Source of the DNA: Clostridia bacterium
GTDB lineage: Bacteria > Bacillota > Clostridia > Oscillospirales > Acutalibacteraceae
NCBI GenBank assembly: GCA_017513525.1
Contig: JAFXFC010000003.1
Location: 1 to 44,742, forward strand
Reading direction: 5' to 3'
Length of the DNA: 44,742 nt
A program made the translations under genes and the position numbers. Below, piece by piece: positions 1-6,778 of this stretch (its first letter is position 1; every line of letters begins with the position of its first letter). Under the pieces are notes generated by a model. It had not been told where the DNA came from. It saw only the letters and a program-made list of their open reading frames with translations, and did no database searches.

Positions 1-5
1 AAAAA

Positions 6-113
6 ATGGCAATGTGGAAGTTCAAGGACGAGAATTTCCTTGATTTTCAAGACTTTTTGGCCACATTTTTCAATTTCTTCAACTTCCCAGATAAAAAACC
101 GTGTCTCGCTTGA
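6..113 (+). CDS. possible 35-aa microprotein, or the 3' end of a gene entering from the left
   Basis: One plus-strand frame is open from the window edge to a TGA at 111-113. It has in-frame ATG codons at 6 and 12. The peptide is very rich in Phe, Asp and Lys, with Phe recurring every two to four residues, which could form an amphipathic helix. A terminator-like hairpin with a T-rich tail follows at 143-180, as expected after a gene. Against it, the stop lies in the loop of another hairpin (94-131), no ribosome binding site can be seen, and another frame ends at 43. Function is unknown, and this may be only structured intergenic RNA. Confidence 0.25.
   Translation: MAMWKFKDENFLDFQDFLATFFNFFNFPDKKPCLA
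11..67 (+). other. nested hairpin at the left edge
   Basis: Outer arms AATGTGG (11-17) and CCACATT (61-67) enclose a perfect 7-bp inner hairpin, TCAAGGA (22-28) and TCCTTGA (37-43). A short AAGT/ACTT helix lies between them. A T-run follows the outer stem. It may be a terminator of an upstream gene or a small structured RNA. Confidence 0.35.
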
Positions 114-131
114 TCGCGAAACACGGTTTTT
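94..131. terminator. terminator-like hairpin
   Basis: Arms 94-109 and 116-131 pair with one mismatch (C105/A120). The stem has A5 at its base on the left and T5 on the right, so it could terminate transcription in both directions. The core arm reads CCGTGTCTCGC. Confidence 0.5.
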
Positions 132-142
132 CGACAGTCTGT

Positions 143-180
143 ACGGAGCATCATTTAGATGCTCCGTTTATTTATTTTTT
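143..180 (+). terminator. rho-independent terminator
   Basis: A perfect 10-bp stem (143-152 with 158-167, arm ACGGAGCATC) encloses a 5-nt loop and is followed by a T-rich tail. It closes whatever transcription enters from the left and separates it from the promoter at 227-255. Confidence 0.65.
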
Positions 181-226
181 CATAATTGCCAATATACTCT
201 CAGCGAAATTACACTTTTAACGCTTA

Positions 227-255
227 TTGCATTTGTATGAATTTATTGCTATAAT
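227..255 (+). promoter_or_regulatory. promoter of the RyR-domain gene
   Basis: TTGCAT (227-232), a 17-nt spacer and a consensus TATAAT (250-255). The predicted start near 262 leaves a leader of about 23 nt containing the AGGATGTG ribosome binding site before the ATG at 285. Confidence 0.7.
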
Positions 256-284
256 TAACAAAATAGTTATTAGGATGTGATAGA

Positions 285-1688
285 ATGAAACATATTAAAA
301 AAGTTCTGTTTCCATTTATATTCATTTTACCATTCATTCTCGGAATAATAGGTTTTCTTATTGAAGGAGAAGGTTTATTAGATGCGGCATATTATTCGTT
401 TGCTTTATATGCTGTAAATCCCTTATATGAAGATAAAAATATTTTAATAGAGATAACCCGATGGTTGGCGCCTGCGGTAGTTGCAAGCGGATTATTAGTA
501 TTTGTAAAAGAAATCAGTCAAAGAATCAAAGATTTCTTTGTTTGTGTAAAAAAAGATTCGTTTGCTTTGTATGGAGACGACAATGATATTTCTGTGCTAA
601 AAAACTGTCTTCCAAATACAGTTATATCCAAAGATAATTCTATCAAAGATTCTGCTAATCACATAATTCTGTTTAAAGATGACACAGAGTCATTTAAGTT
701 CTTTAATGAAAATCAAAAGGATTTTAACGGAAAGAACATTTATATAAAATCAGATAATATTGAAATGTTCAAAAACGACAGTGATAAGTTCAAAATTTTA
801 AACTTCAATGAAATCATAGCACGAAATTATTGGGTAGAGCATCATCTGATAAATTATTTTGCAAATGGTCGCAAAGAAATACAAATAGCTATTGTAGGAT
901 TTGACGGTATAGCTCAGAGAATTTTAGACTACGCTATTCTTAACAATATATATTCACTTGATCAGAATATAACATATCACATATGGGGCGATAGTGAACT
1001 TTATGCCTGTGTGCATTCGGATTTAAGTCTGATGAATAATGATAAAATCATTTATCATTCAGATGACTGGCAGAGCAATATTGAACTGATTTCAAAAACA
1101 GACAGAATTATTTTTACGCTTACACCGGACACAGGCTCACTTATGATGTTAGCTGATAAATGTGCTGACAGTGAAATTCATTGTTATAATCTTGATAAAA
1201 ACATACTTGATATTATTGGCAATCCAAGAATTCAGTCTTTTGGACAAAGCAGCGAAGTGTTTACTAAAGAAAATATACTATTAACTGATATCTATCACTC
1301 TGCAAAATGCCTTAATTTTGAATATGCCTGCTTATACGGTCAGGCCAAAGCATCAGATGGTGATGCCAAAATTGAAGCAGAATGGAAAGAGCTTGATGCT
1401 TTTACTAAAAATTCAAATATCTGTGCAGCCAACTATCATTTAATTCGCAAAATAATAACAGAAAATATAACACTCACCGCCTCGGAACTTGCAGAAATGG
1501 AGCATATAAGATGGTGCAGATTTCATTTTTTGCACCATTGGAAAGAGGGCACAACCGAAAACGGCAAGAAAGACAGCATAAACAAAATTCATCCGTGCCT
1601 TGTTCCGTTTGATGAGTTGTCTGAGCCAAATAAACAAAAAGATTTTGAAGCTATAGAGGTATTAAATAAAGTTTTTGCGAAATATTGA
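285..1688 (+). CDS. two-helix channel-like protein with RCK/TrkA-N-like region and C-terminal RyR domain
   Basis: 467 aa. Two hydrophobic helices (about residues 7-28 and 57-76) flank a short re-entrant-like stretch around AAYYSFALYAVNP, the layout of a two-helix K+-channel pore, but the TVGYG filter is absent. The cytoplasmic part has two Rossmann-like blocks, the second starting at IAIVGFDGIAQRI (about 199-211), resembling TrkA-N/RCK domains. The C-terminus, from ELAEMEHIRWCRFHFLHHW through KIHPCLVPFDEL, matches the RyR domain first named in ryanodine receptors. Known: bacterial RyR proteins often have this pore-RCK-RyR order, and RyR has been proposed to sense nucleotide-type ligands. Inferred: a ligand-gated membrane protein, possibly in stress or phage defence. 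It is monocistronic, with its own promoter and terminator. Confidence 0.75.
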   Translation: MKHIKKVLFPFIFILPFILGIIGFLIEGEGLLDAAYYSFALYAVNPLYEDKNILIEITRWLAPAVVASGLLVFVKEISQRIKDFFVCVKKDSFALYGDDNDISVLKNCLPNTVISKDNSIKDSANHIILFKDDTESFKFFNENQKDFNGKNIYIKSDNIEMFKNDSDKFKILNFNEIIARNYWVEHHLINYFANGRKEIQIAIVGFDGIAQRILDYAILNNIYSLDQNITYHIWGDSELYACVHSDLSLMNNDKIIYHSDDWQSNIELISKTDRIIFTLTPDTGSLMMLADKCADSEIHCYNLDKNILDIIGNPRIQSFGQSSEVFTKENILLTDIYHSAKCLNFEYACLYGQAKASDGDAKIEAEWKELDAFTKNSNICAANYHLIRKIITENITLTASELAEMEHIRWCRFHFLHHWKEGTTENGKKDSINKIHPCLVPFDELSEPNKQKDFEAIEVLNKVFAKY

Positions 1689-1698
1689 CTGTTATATG

Positions 1699-1745
1699 AA
1701 TAGCCACCGAATTCCTTCAGAGAATTCAGTGGCTATTTATTTTTC
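1699..1745 (+). terminator. terminator of the RyR-domain gene
   Basis: Arms 1699-1707 and 1729-1737 (core TAGCCAC/GTGGCTA) pair outside an inner GAATTC/GAATTC helix with one mismatch. A T-rich tail follows. It lies 10 nt after the stop codon. Confidence 0.75.
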
Positions 1746-1756
1746 TTGACTTTTTC

Positions 1757-1793
1757 AAAAAAAATAAGAGAGATAACAAAATTGCTATCTCTC
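1757..1793 (-). terminator. terminator after tRNA-Arg
   Basis: On the minus strand, an 8-bp stem (GAGAGATA, 1768-1775, with TATCTCTC, 1786-1793) is followed by eight T (the A-run 1757-1764). It starts 3 nt beyond the tRNA CCA end. Confidence 0.8.
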
Positions 1794-1796
1794 CTT

Positions 1797-1873
1797 TGGC
1801 GCGCTTCAAGGGACTCGAACCCCTGACCTACTGCTTAGAAGGCAGTTGCTCTATCCAGCTGAGCTAGAAGCGC
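1797..1873 (-). tRNA. tRNA-Arg (anticodon UCU)
   Basis: 77 nt including an encoded CCA. The 7-bp acceptor stem GCGCTTC/GAAGCGC closes perfectly. The D arm, the anticodon loop CTTCTAA giving UCU (reads AGA/AGG), and the T loop with GGTTCGAGTCC are all recognisable. It stands alone with its own promoter and terminator. Confidence 0.95.
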
Positions 1874-1914
1874 ATATTTCAATCAAAAGCACTATGCTTC
1901 CGAATGCATAAGGT

Positions 1915-1943
1915 ATTATAATCTAATTTATATAATTTGTCAA
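1915..1943 (-). promoter_or_regulatory. promoter of tRNA-Arg
   Basis: Consensus TTGACA (1938-1943), a 17-nt spacer and TATAAT (1915-1920). The start near 1908 gives a 5' extension of about 35 nt to be removed by RNase P. Confidence 0.8.
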
Positions 1944-1965
1944 TATTTATTTATAAATATTTTTA

Positions 1966-2307
1966 TTAATTATTATTTAAATAAAACAAGTTGATTTCAG
2001 ACTGAAAATATTGTTCCTGAAAATGAACGGCATTACGAATTTCATCTAATGAAAAAGTGATGTTATCGGGAGCTACCACCCATTTATGCTCTATATCATC
2101 CTTACGGTGAATAACGGCAATCACTCTTCCCGTAAACTCATCAACAGGAACATCAACACCTAATATATAAGCATCCTCTTCTTCACCGTCTGCCGCCATT
2201 GTACCTTTGATATATCCATAATTTATCGGATAATACATATCGGGGTAATCGGGATGAAAACTACCAAGAGGTCGGTCAACAGTCACTGTTACAATAGTTC
2301 CTATCAT
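1966..2307 (-). CDS. mini inorganic pyrophosphatase-like protein
   Basis: 113 aa. The sequence follows the core of family I inorganic pyrophosphatases: an N-terminal strand (TVTVDRPLGS), YPINYGYI as in the family's P-x-N-Y-G-Y motif, an acidic DGEEEDAYILG block where the family has its metal-binding Asp cluster, and DDIEHKWVVAP near the third acidic motif. At 113 aa it is much shorter than the usual 165-180 aa and one motif Asp is replaced by Glu, so pyrophosphatase activity is uncertain. The start is set by AAAGGAG 8 nt upstream. Its ATG overlaps the stop of the four-helix-bundle gene as ATGA, so the two are probably translationally coupled. Confidence 0.75.
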   Translation of the reverse strand: MIGTIVTVTVDRPLGSFHPDYPDMYYPINYGYIKGTMAADGEEEDAYILGVDVPVDEFTGRVIAVIHRKDDIEHKWVVAPDNITFSLDEIRNAVHFQEQYFQSEINLFYLNNN

Positions 2308-2657
2308 TTTGCGTTCTCCTTTGCGGTGTTGATGGAGGAGATAAGCATAACACGAATACCAGTGCAAGCCGAATCAAGTGCTTTGTATTCTGTTTCAGTG
2401 ATGTAGTTTGTTTTATATAAGAGCTCAAGCCAATATCCTGTTTCATTGGCTTCCTTGAGAGCAATTTGAAATTTTGCAATAAAGTCCGCTTTTCCGTGTG
2501 CATACTGTGCCTCACGGATGTTAGCGCCAATAGAGGTACCGCTTCTGCCTATTTGATTGGAGATAATTGATTCGCGCTTTTCTTTGAGGGATTTTACAAG
2601 GTTAATAATGGAAACTGCAAAATCCATTGATTGGGTTCTCAATTTGCTTTCAGACAT
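2304..2657 (-). CDS. four-helix bundle protein (S23/IVS-type)
   Basis: 117 aa from the ATG at 2657, preceded by AGGAGGTG. The sequence has the pattern of the four-helix bundle family named after proteins encoded in 23S rRNA intervening sequences: a basic first helix, QIGRSGTSIGANIREA in the middle, then KFQIALKEANETGYWLELL. Known: relatives include the Avd accessory proteins of diversity-generating retroelements, but most stand-alone members have no known role. No reverse transcriptase or variable repeat is visible here. It has its own promoter, is followed by the pyrophosphatase-like gene with an ATGA overlap, and lies next to palindrome array A. Confidence 0.8.
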   Translation of the reverse strand: MSESKLRTQSMDFAVSIINLVKSLKEKRESIISNQIGRSGTSIGANIREAQYAHGKADFIAKFQIALKEANETGYWLELLYKTNYITETEYKALDSACTGIRVMLISSINTAKENAK

Positions 2658-2680
2658 AAGTACACCTCCTATTTTCGGAT

Positions 2681-2709
2681 ATAATACCATAAATAGTGTA
2701 ATTTATCAA
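2681..2709 (-). promoter_or_regulatory. promoter of the four-helix-bundle/pyrophosphatase-like pair
   Basis: TTGATA (2704-2709), a 17-nt spacer and TATTAT (2681-2686), upstream of the AGGAGGTG ribosome binding site. The -35 box is only 7 bp from the first 8-mer of palindrome array A. Confidence 0.65.
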
Positions 2710-2715
2710 TATTCA

Positions 2716-2884
2716 GTGAAGTTTGGGATGCGCCCAAGTGAAGTTATGCCTATGGCATAGTGAAGTATTGCGGCTTTGCCGCAATGTGAAGTTAAGTTTG
2801 CAACTAAACACTTGCGAAGCAAACTTCACTACGAAGTAACTTCACTGCTTTAGCAACTTCACTTGCCCGCAAGGGCAAACTTAG
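2716..2884. repeat. palindrome array A (GTGAAGTT units)
   Basis: This gene-free stretch alternates an 8-mer spacer with small palindromes. GTGAAGTT occurs at 2716, 2738, 2760 (last base A) and 2786. Its reverse complement AACTTCAC occurs at 2822, 2838 and 2855, so the left half is direct and the right half inverted. The palindromes between units differ: TGGGATGCGCCCA, ATGCCTATGGCAT, ATTGCGGCTTTGCCGCAAT, GCCCGCAAGGGC. The first three units have a 22-bp period. It lies between the four-helix-bundle promoter and the tRNA-Gly terminator and carries no ORF. Confidence 0.8.
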
Positions 2885-2886
2885 TT

Positions 2887-2932
2887 CGAAAAAGACCACA
2901 TTTGTCTTGATAGACAAATGTGGTCTTTTTCG
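2887..2932 (-). terminator. terminator after tRNA-Gly
   Basis: A perfect 21-bp inverted repeat (2887-2907 with 2912-2932) with a 4-nt loop begins directly after the tRNA CCA end. The arm is AGACAAATGTGGTC followed by five T, so it acts as a terminator on the minus strand and could work in both directions. Confidence 0.8.
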
Positions 2933-3006
2933 TGGAGCGGGTGATGGGAGTCGAACCCACACGACCAGCTTGGAAGGCTGGGATTCTACCGCTGAACTAC
3001 ACCCGC
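2933..3006 (-). tRNA. tRNA-Gly (anticodon UCC)
   Basis: 74 nt with encoded CCA. The acceptor stem GCGGGTG/CACCCGC is perfect, the anticodon loop CTTCCAA gives UCC (reads GGA/GGG), and the T arm contains GGTTCGACTCC. It has its own promoter and terminator, independent of clpE upstream. Confidence 0.95.
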
Positions 3007-3018
3007 ATAACGGAGATT

Positions 3019-3047
3019 ATTATAACACTTAATCTCCGTATTGTCAA
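3019..3047 (-). promoter_or_regulatory. promoter of tRNA-Gly, framed by an inverted repeat
   Basis: TTGACA (3042-3047), a 17-nt spacer and TATAAT (3019-3024). A perfect 10-bp inverted repeat, ACGGAGATTA (3010-3019) and TAATCTCCGT (3030-3039), flanks the -10 box. It may be a regulator site or a hairpin; no T-run follows, so it does not look like a terminator. Confidence 0.7.
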
Positions 3048-3064
3048 GATGTTTTTATTATTTT

Positions 3065-5356
3065 TTAGCTGTGAGTTACAACAATTTTTCCTTCGTGCAC
3101 TGAAACTCTGATTTCATTGATTACCTTGTCGTAACCTGCCACTAAGATATTTGCAATGGGATCTTCTATTGCTTTTCTTATTGTATGACGGATATCTCTT
3201 GCTCCTCTGGTGCCGCCGTCTGCTTCACCTGCAACACATGCGGGTACATCCTCGTCTATAATAAGCTTTATTCCCTTATCACGAAGCGACGGAATGAACT
3301 CTTCAATTAAGAGCTTTGCAATCTTTTCATAGTCTTCTTTTGTAAGCTGATTAAAGACGATTATTTCATCAACTCTGCCCATGAATTCGGGGCGCAGGAA
3401 CTGCTTTAATGCCTTTAATGCTTTATCCTTTGCGGCAGTACCCTTATCTTTACCGAAACCGAGAATATTTTCTCTGTTTTCACTGCCTGCATTTGAAGTC
3501 ATTATAATTACTGCATTTTCAAAGCTTACCGTTCTTCCCTGTGCATCATTTGTCTTTCCTTCATCAAGTATCTGAAGAAGAATATTCATAACATCGGGAT
3601 GAGCTTTTTCAATCTCATCAAAAAGAATGACTGAATAGGGCTTTCTTCTTACCTTTTCGGTAAGCTGTCCTGCTTCATCATAGCCCACATATCCGGGAGG
3701 TGAACCTATGAGTCTTGAAACACTGTGTTTTTCCATAAACTCAGACATATCAAGTCGGATAAGTGTTTCAGGTGTATCAAAAAGCTCATTTGCAAGCTGT
3801 TTTACAAGCTCAGTTTTACCAACACCCGTAGGACCTACAAAGATAAAGGAAGCAGGTCTTTTAATGGGGCTGAGTCTTACTCTGCTTCTTCTTATAGCAG
3901 CAGAAACTGCTTCAACAGCTTCATCCTGACCGATAATCCTTGTTTTAAGACGGTCTTCCATAGCAGAAAGCTTCTTCATATCTGTATCAATGATCTTATT
4001 AACGGGAATCCCTGTTGAAAGGCTTATAACCTTTGCAAGATCATCTTCAGTAACATAATTATCCTCAGCTAAAGCTTTAAGCTCTTCCATTGCTGTTTCA
4101 CTCTGAATAATTTCGGCTCTGACTCTTGCTATATTTTCGTAATCGGGATTTTCTGCTTCACCGAGAAGCTCACTCTCTTCTGCTCTCAGCTCTGCAAGCT
4201 TCAGCTGGGCTTCCTCAAAATCGCTGATAGCCTTATTCCTGAGATTAGCACAGGTACATGCTTCGTCTAAAAGGTCAATAGCCTTATCGGGAAGAAAACG
4301 GTCTGTTATATATCTTTCAGAAAGCGTGACCGCTTTATAAAGAAGATTATCGGAAATTCTTACTCTGTGGAATGTTTCGTAGTATTCTTTGATACCTTTA
4401 AGCATTTCATAGGCATTTTCTATAGAAGGCTCTTCAACCTTTACGGGCTGGAAGCGTCTTTCAAGAGCAGCATCTTTTTCAATGTGCTTTCTGTATTCAT
4501 TAAAGGTGGTAGCACCGATTACCTGAATTTCTCCTCTTGAAAGAGCAGGCTTCAAGATATTTGCGGCATTCATTGAGCCTTCGGCATCGCCTGTACCGAC
4601 AAGATTATGAACCTCATCAATAAAAAGAATAATATTTCCCTGTGCTTTTACTTCGTCAATAAGACCTTTTATTCTGCTTTCAAACTGTCCTCTGAACTGT
4701 GTACCTGCAACAAGTGCAGTAAGGTCAAGAAGATGAATTTCTTTACGGCTGAGCTTTGCAGGTACTCTGCCCTCGGAAATAGCAAGTGCAAGACCTTCCG
4801 CAATAGCGGTTTTACCGACACCGGGTTCACCGATAAGACAGGGATTATTCTTTGTTCTTCTGCAAAGTATCTGAGTCACACGTGCTATTTCATCGGTTCT
4901 GCCGATTATGCGGTCTATTTTACCTTCTTTTGCTTTTCTTGTAAGGTCTGTGCAGTAAAGATCAAGGAACTTTCTTCCTGCATTTTTCTTTGATTTTTTA
5001 CCTTTCTTGTCTTTGGGAGCTCCGTTTTCATCTACAAGCTCAGCAGGAAGATCTACATCGTCATCCTTGCCGCCTTTAGAACTGTCACCGAAAAGTCCCT
5101 GTAAAAACGGAAGAGTGGATGCGCCGCCGTTTTCAAAAGCTCCGTCCTCTTCAAGGGCACTGAACTGCTCGTTAATAGCATCAATATCCTCTTCGGTAAT
5201 TCCCATTTTAGACATCATGTCCTTTATGGGACCTATATTCATATCCATTGCACATTTGATGCAAAGCCCTTCCTGTGTTGTTTTATCTCCTTCAATTTTT
5301 GAGATAAAAAGAACAGCAGGGCGTTTATTGCATCTTGAGCATAATTTCATATTCAT
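3065..5356 (-). CDS. clpE: ATP-dependent Clp protease ATP-binding subunit, ClpE type
   Basis: 763 aa HSP100 unfoldase that would feed proteins to ClpP. An N-terminal zinc finger (C6xxC9 and C32xxC35) replaces the ClpC N-domain, the mark of ClpE. The first AAA+ module has Walker A GEPGVGKT (176-183) and Walker B ILFIDEVH. The second has GPTGVGKT (508-515), [11 protein letters not shown] and the pore loop GYVGY. An LGF tripeptide (632-634) sits where ClpP-docking loops occur. The start at 5356 is supported by AAAGGA 7 nt upstream; a second ATG lies two codons in. It is the last gene of the 13-gene run, 26 nt after pgsA. No CtsR-type operator was found, and clpP is not in the window. Confidence 0.9.
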   Translation of the reverse strand: MNMKLCSRCNKRPAVLFISKIEGDKTTQEGLCIKCAMDMNIGPIKDMMSKMGITEEDIDAINEQFSALEEDGAFENGGASTLPFLQGLFGDSSKGGKDDDVDLPAELVDENGAPKDKKGKKSKKNAGRKFLDLYCTDLTRKAKEGKIDRIIGRTDEIARVTQILCRRTKNNPCLIGEPGVGKTAIAEGLALAISEGRVPAKLSRKEIHLLDLTALVAGTQFRGQFESRIKGLIDEVKAQGNIILFIDEVHNLVGTGDAEGSMNAANILKPALSRGEIQVIGATTFNEYRKHIEKDAALERRFQPVKVEEPSIENAYEMLKGIKEYYETFHRVRISDNLLYKAVTLSERYITDRFLPDKAIDLLDEACTCANLRNKAISDFEEAQLKLAELRAEESELLGEAENPDYENIARVRAEIIQSETAMEELKALAEDNYVTEDDLAKVISLSTGIPVNKIIDTDMKKLSAMEDRLKTRIIGQDEAVEAVSAAIRRSRVRLSPIKRPASFIFVGPTGVGKTELVKQLANELFDTPETLIRLDMSEFMEKHSVSRLIGSPPGYVGYDEAGQLTEKVRRKPYSVILFDEIEKAHPDVMNILLQILDEGKTNDAQGRTVSFENAVIIMTSNAGSENRENILGFGKDKGTAAKDKALKALKQFLRPEFMGRVDEIIVFNQLTKEDYEKIAKLLIEEFIPSLRDKGIKLIIDEDVPACVAGEADGGTRGARDIRHTIRKAIEDPIANILVAGYDKVINEIRVSVHEGKIVVTHS

Positions 5357-5382
5357 AGTTTTTTCCTTTCATAGGAGTAAAA

Positions 5383-6060
5383 TTATTTCTGGGCTTCTTC
5401 CTTTGCTTTTCTTCTGCCCTCTTCACTGAATCTCTCTTTTGCCTGAGAGTAAACTCCGGGCATATAGCTTGCAAAAGCAACAAAGGTAGCAATAAGAGAA
5501 ATACCAACCAATACCATCATAACTGCATCGGGAAGTGTAAAGAGATTTACAATTGCGCCTTCTTCAGCTCTGAAAGCACCGACTTCGGGACCGAATGCCA
5601 TTATAATAACCATTACAACATAGAAAATAAGTGTTGCAGCTTTTCCGTATATTTCAGCAGCACCGGGACGAATTCCGAAAGCTATCATAATAGCGCCGCC
5701 TATGAGCATTACGAGTTCCTTTACGATAAAGAGAAGGAATACCCATGAAAAAAGCTTTAATGTTTGATTATCGGCATTTCTGAATGTAAAGAAATACACA
5801 ATAGCAATCGTTGCCTGTGTGAGTTTATCTGCTATGGGATCAAGCATTTTTCCGAGTTCACTGACCTGATTGAGCTTACGGGCAAGCTTTCCGTCAATAA
5901 AATCAGTAAAACCTGAAAAAGCGAGTATAAGAAGTGCCCATAAAAGCTCACCTTTATAAAAAAGAACTCCGAAAACAGGAATAAGAATAATTCTTATAAA
6001 AGATATTATGTTCGGAATTGTCCAGACATTTTCAAAAAGATATGCTGTTTTTTTAGCCAT
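5383..6060 (-). CDS. pgsA: CDP-alcohol phosphatidyltransferase (phosphatidylglycerophosphate synthase)
   Basis: 225 aa membrane enzyme that probably transfers phosphatidyl from CDP-diacylglycerol to glycerol-3-phosphate, the first committed step to phosphatidylglycerol. The full CDP-alcohol phosphotransferase signature is present: D53, D56-G57, A60-R61, G70, D74 and D78. Several hydrophobic helices follow, and there is a charged, Lys/Glu-rich cytoplasmic tail of about 25 residues. Substrate choice within the family cannot be proven from the motif, but length and N-terminus fit PgsA. It lies 15 nt after cvpA. Confidence 0.88.
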   Translation of the reverse strand: MAKKTAYLFENVWTIPNIISFIRIILIPVFGVLFYKGELLWALLILAFSGFTDFIDGKLARKLNQVSELGKMLDPIADKLTQATIAIVYFFTFRNADNQTLKLFSWVFLLFIVKELVMLIGGAIMIAFGIRPGAAEIYGKAATLIFYVVMVIIMAFGPEVGAFRAEEGAIVNLFTLPDAVMMVLVGISLIATFVAFASYMPGVYSQAKERFSEEGRRKAKEEAQK

Positions 6061-6075
6061 TTTTATTTACCACCT

Positions 6076-6762
6076 TTATTTTAATATATCTGCAATGAGA
6101 TTACAAAAATATGAATTATTTGTGAGTTCCAAAAGAGTTTCATTATTAAACGCCGGGGCTATTATATTGAGAAGTGCACAAACAAGTCCTGCGGGAATAA
6201 CACCCTTTATAACACCGAGCGCCGCTCCGAGGAACATATTAGTGCTTCTTATTATTTTGTGCTTTTTCTTTGTAAGCATCCTGTTTATAAATGAAAGGAC
6301 TATTTTCAATAGAAAAGAAAACAGAATAAATAATAATACTATAACTATAACAGAAACAATATTTGAAACCAACGGACCCACATATTCACGCTCCAGCATT
6401 TCAACCGTAAGTGCTTCGCCTGACTGTGAAAACTGTTCAAAATCTGCAATATTATAAATTCCGAACTGCTTTGCCACTCCTGCAAGAAAAGACGGCAAAG
6501 AATTCATAACACCGTCTATTATGCCTGTTATTTCTCCGTTAACACTTCCCGACGGAAGCAGCTCATTCAATTTCAATAATACCTTTTCACTGAGATAATT
6601 TGAATATATAAATGAAGTCACCGGGGAAGAAAACAATCTTGCAAGAATACCTGAGGCTACAAATGCAGCTATATTAAAAAGCGACATTAAAAATCCTTTT
6701 TTGGCACTCACAACTGCGATTATTACTATTATAAGTATAACCGCTATATCAATTATGTTCAT
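6076..6762 (-). CDS. cvpA: CvpA family membrane protein
   Basis: 228 aa from an ATG with GGGAGG about 8 nt upstream; a longer reading frame to 6804 would overlap the preceding gene and lacks a site. It begins MNIIDIAVILIIVIIAVVSAKKGFL, the usual first helix of CvpA proteins, and has about four hydrophobic segments, with a polar insertion between the second and third. Members are named for colicin V production, but their molecular role is unclear. In Firmicutes relatives they often lie among envelope and housekeeping genes, as here. Confidence 0.8.
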   Translation of the reverse strand: MNIIDIAVILIIVIIAVVSAKKGFLMSLFNIAAFVASGILARLFSSPVTSFIYSNYLSEKVLLKLNELLPSGSVNGEITGIIDGVMNSLPSFLAGVAKQFGIYNIADFEQFSQSGEALTVEMLEREYVGPLVSNIVSVIVIVLLFILFSFLLKIVLSFINRMLTKKKHKIIRSTNMFLGAALGVIKGVIPAGLVCALLNIIAPAFNNETLLELTNNSYFCNLIADILK

Positions 6763-6778
6763 AGAAATATCCTCCCTT

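Noticed and set aside
2304..2657. Diversity-generating retroelement accessory gene (avd)
   Set aside because: The protein is in the wider four-helix-bundle family, but no reverse transcriptase, template repeat or variable repeat is in the window.
2716..2884. CRISPR array
   Set aside because: Repeat units are only 8 bp, half are inverted, spacers are palindromes of varied size, and no cas gene is near.
2920..3111. 63-codon plus-strand frame over tRNA-Gly
   Set aside because: It reads through the antisense of the tRNA, a classic false gene; it has no ribosome binding site of note and no protein-like features beyond that.
3065..5356. ClpC rather than ClpE
   Set aside because: The N-terminus is a four-Cys zinc finger and lacks the ClpC N-domain repeats.
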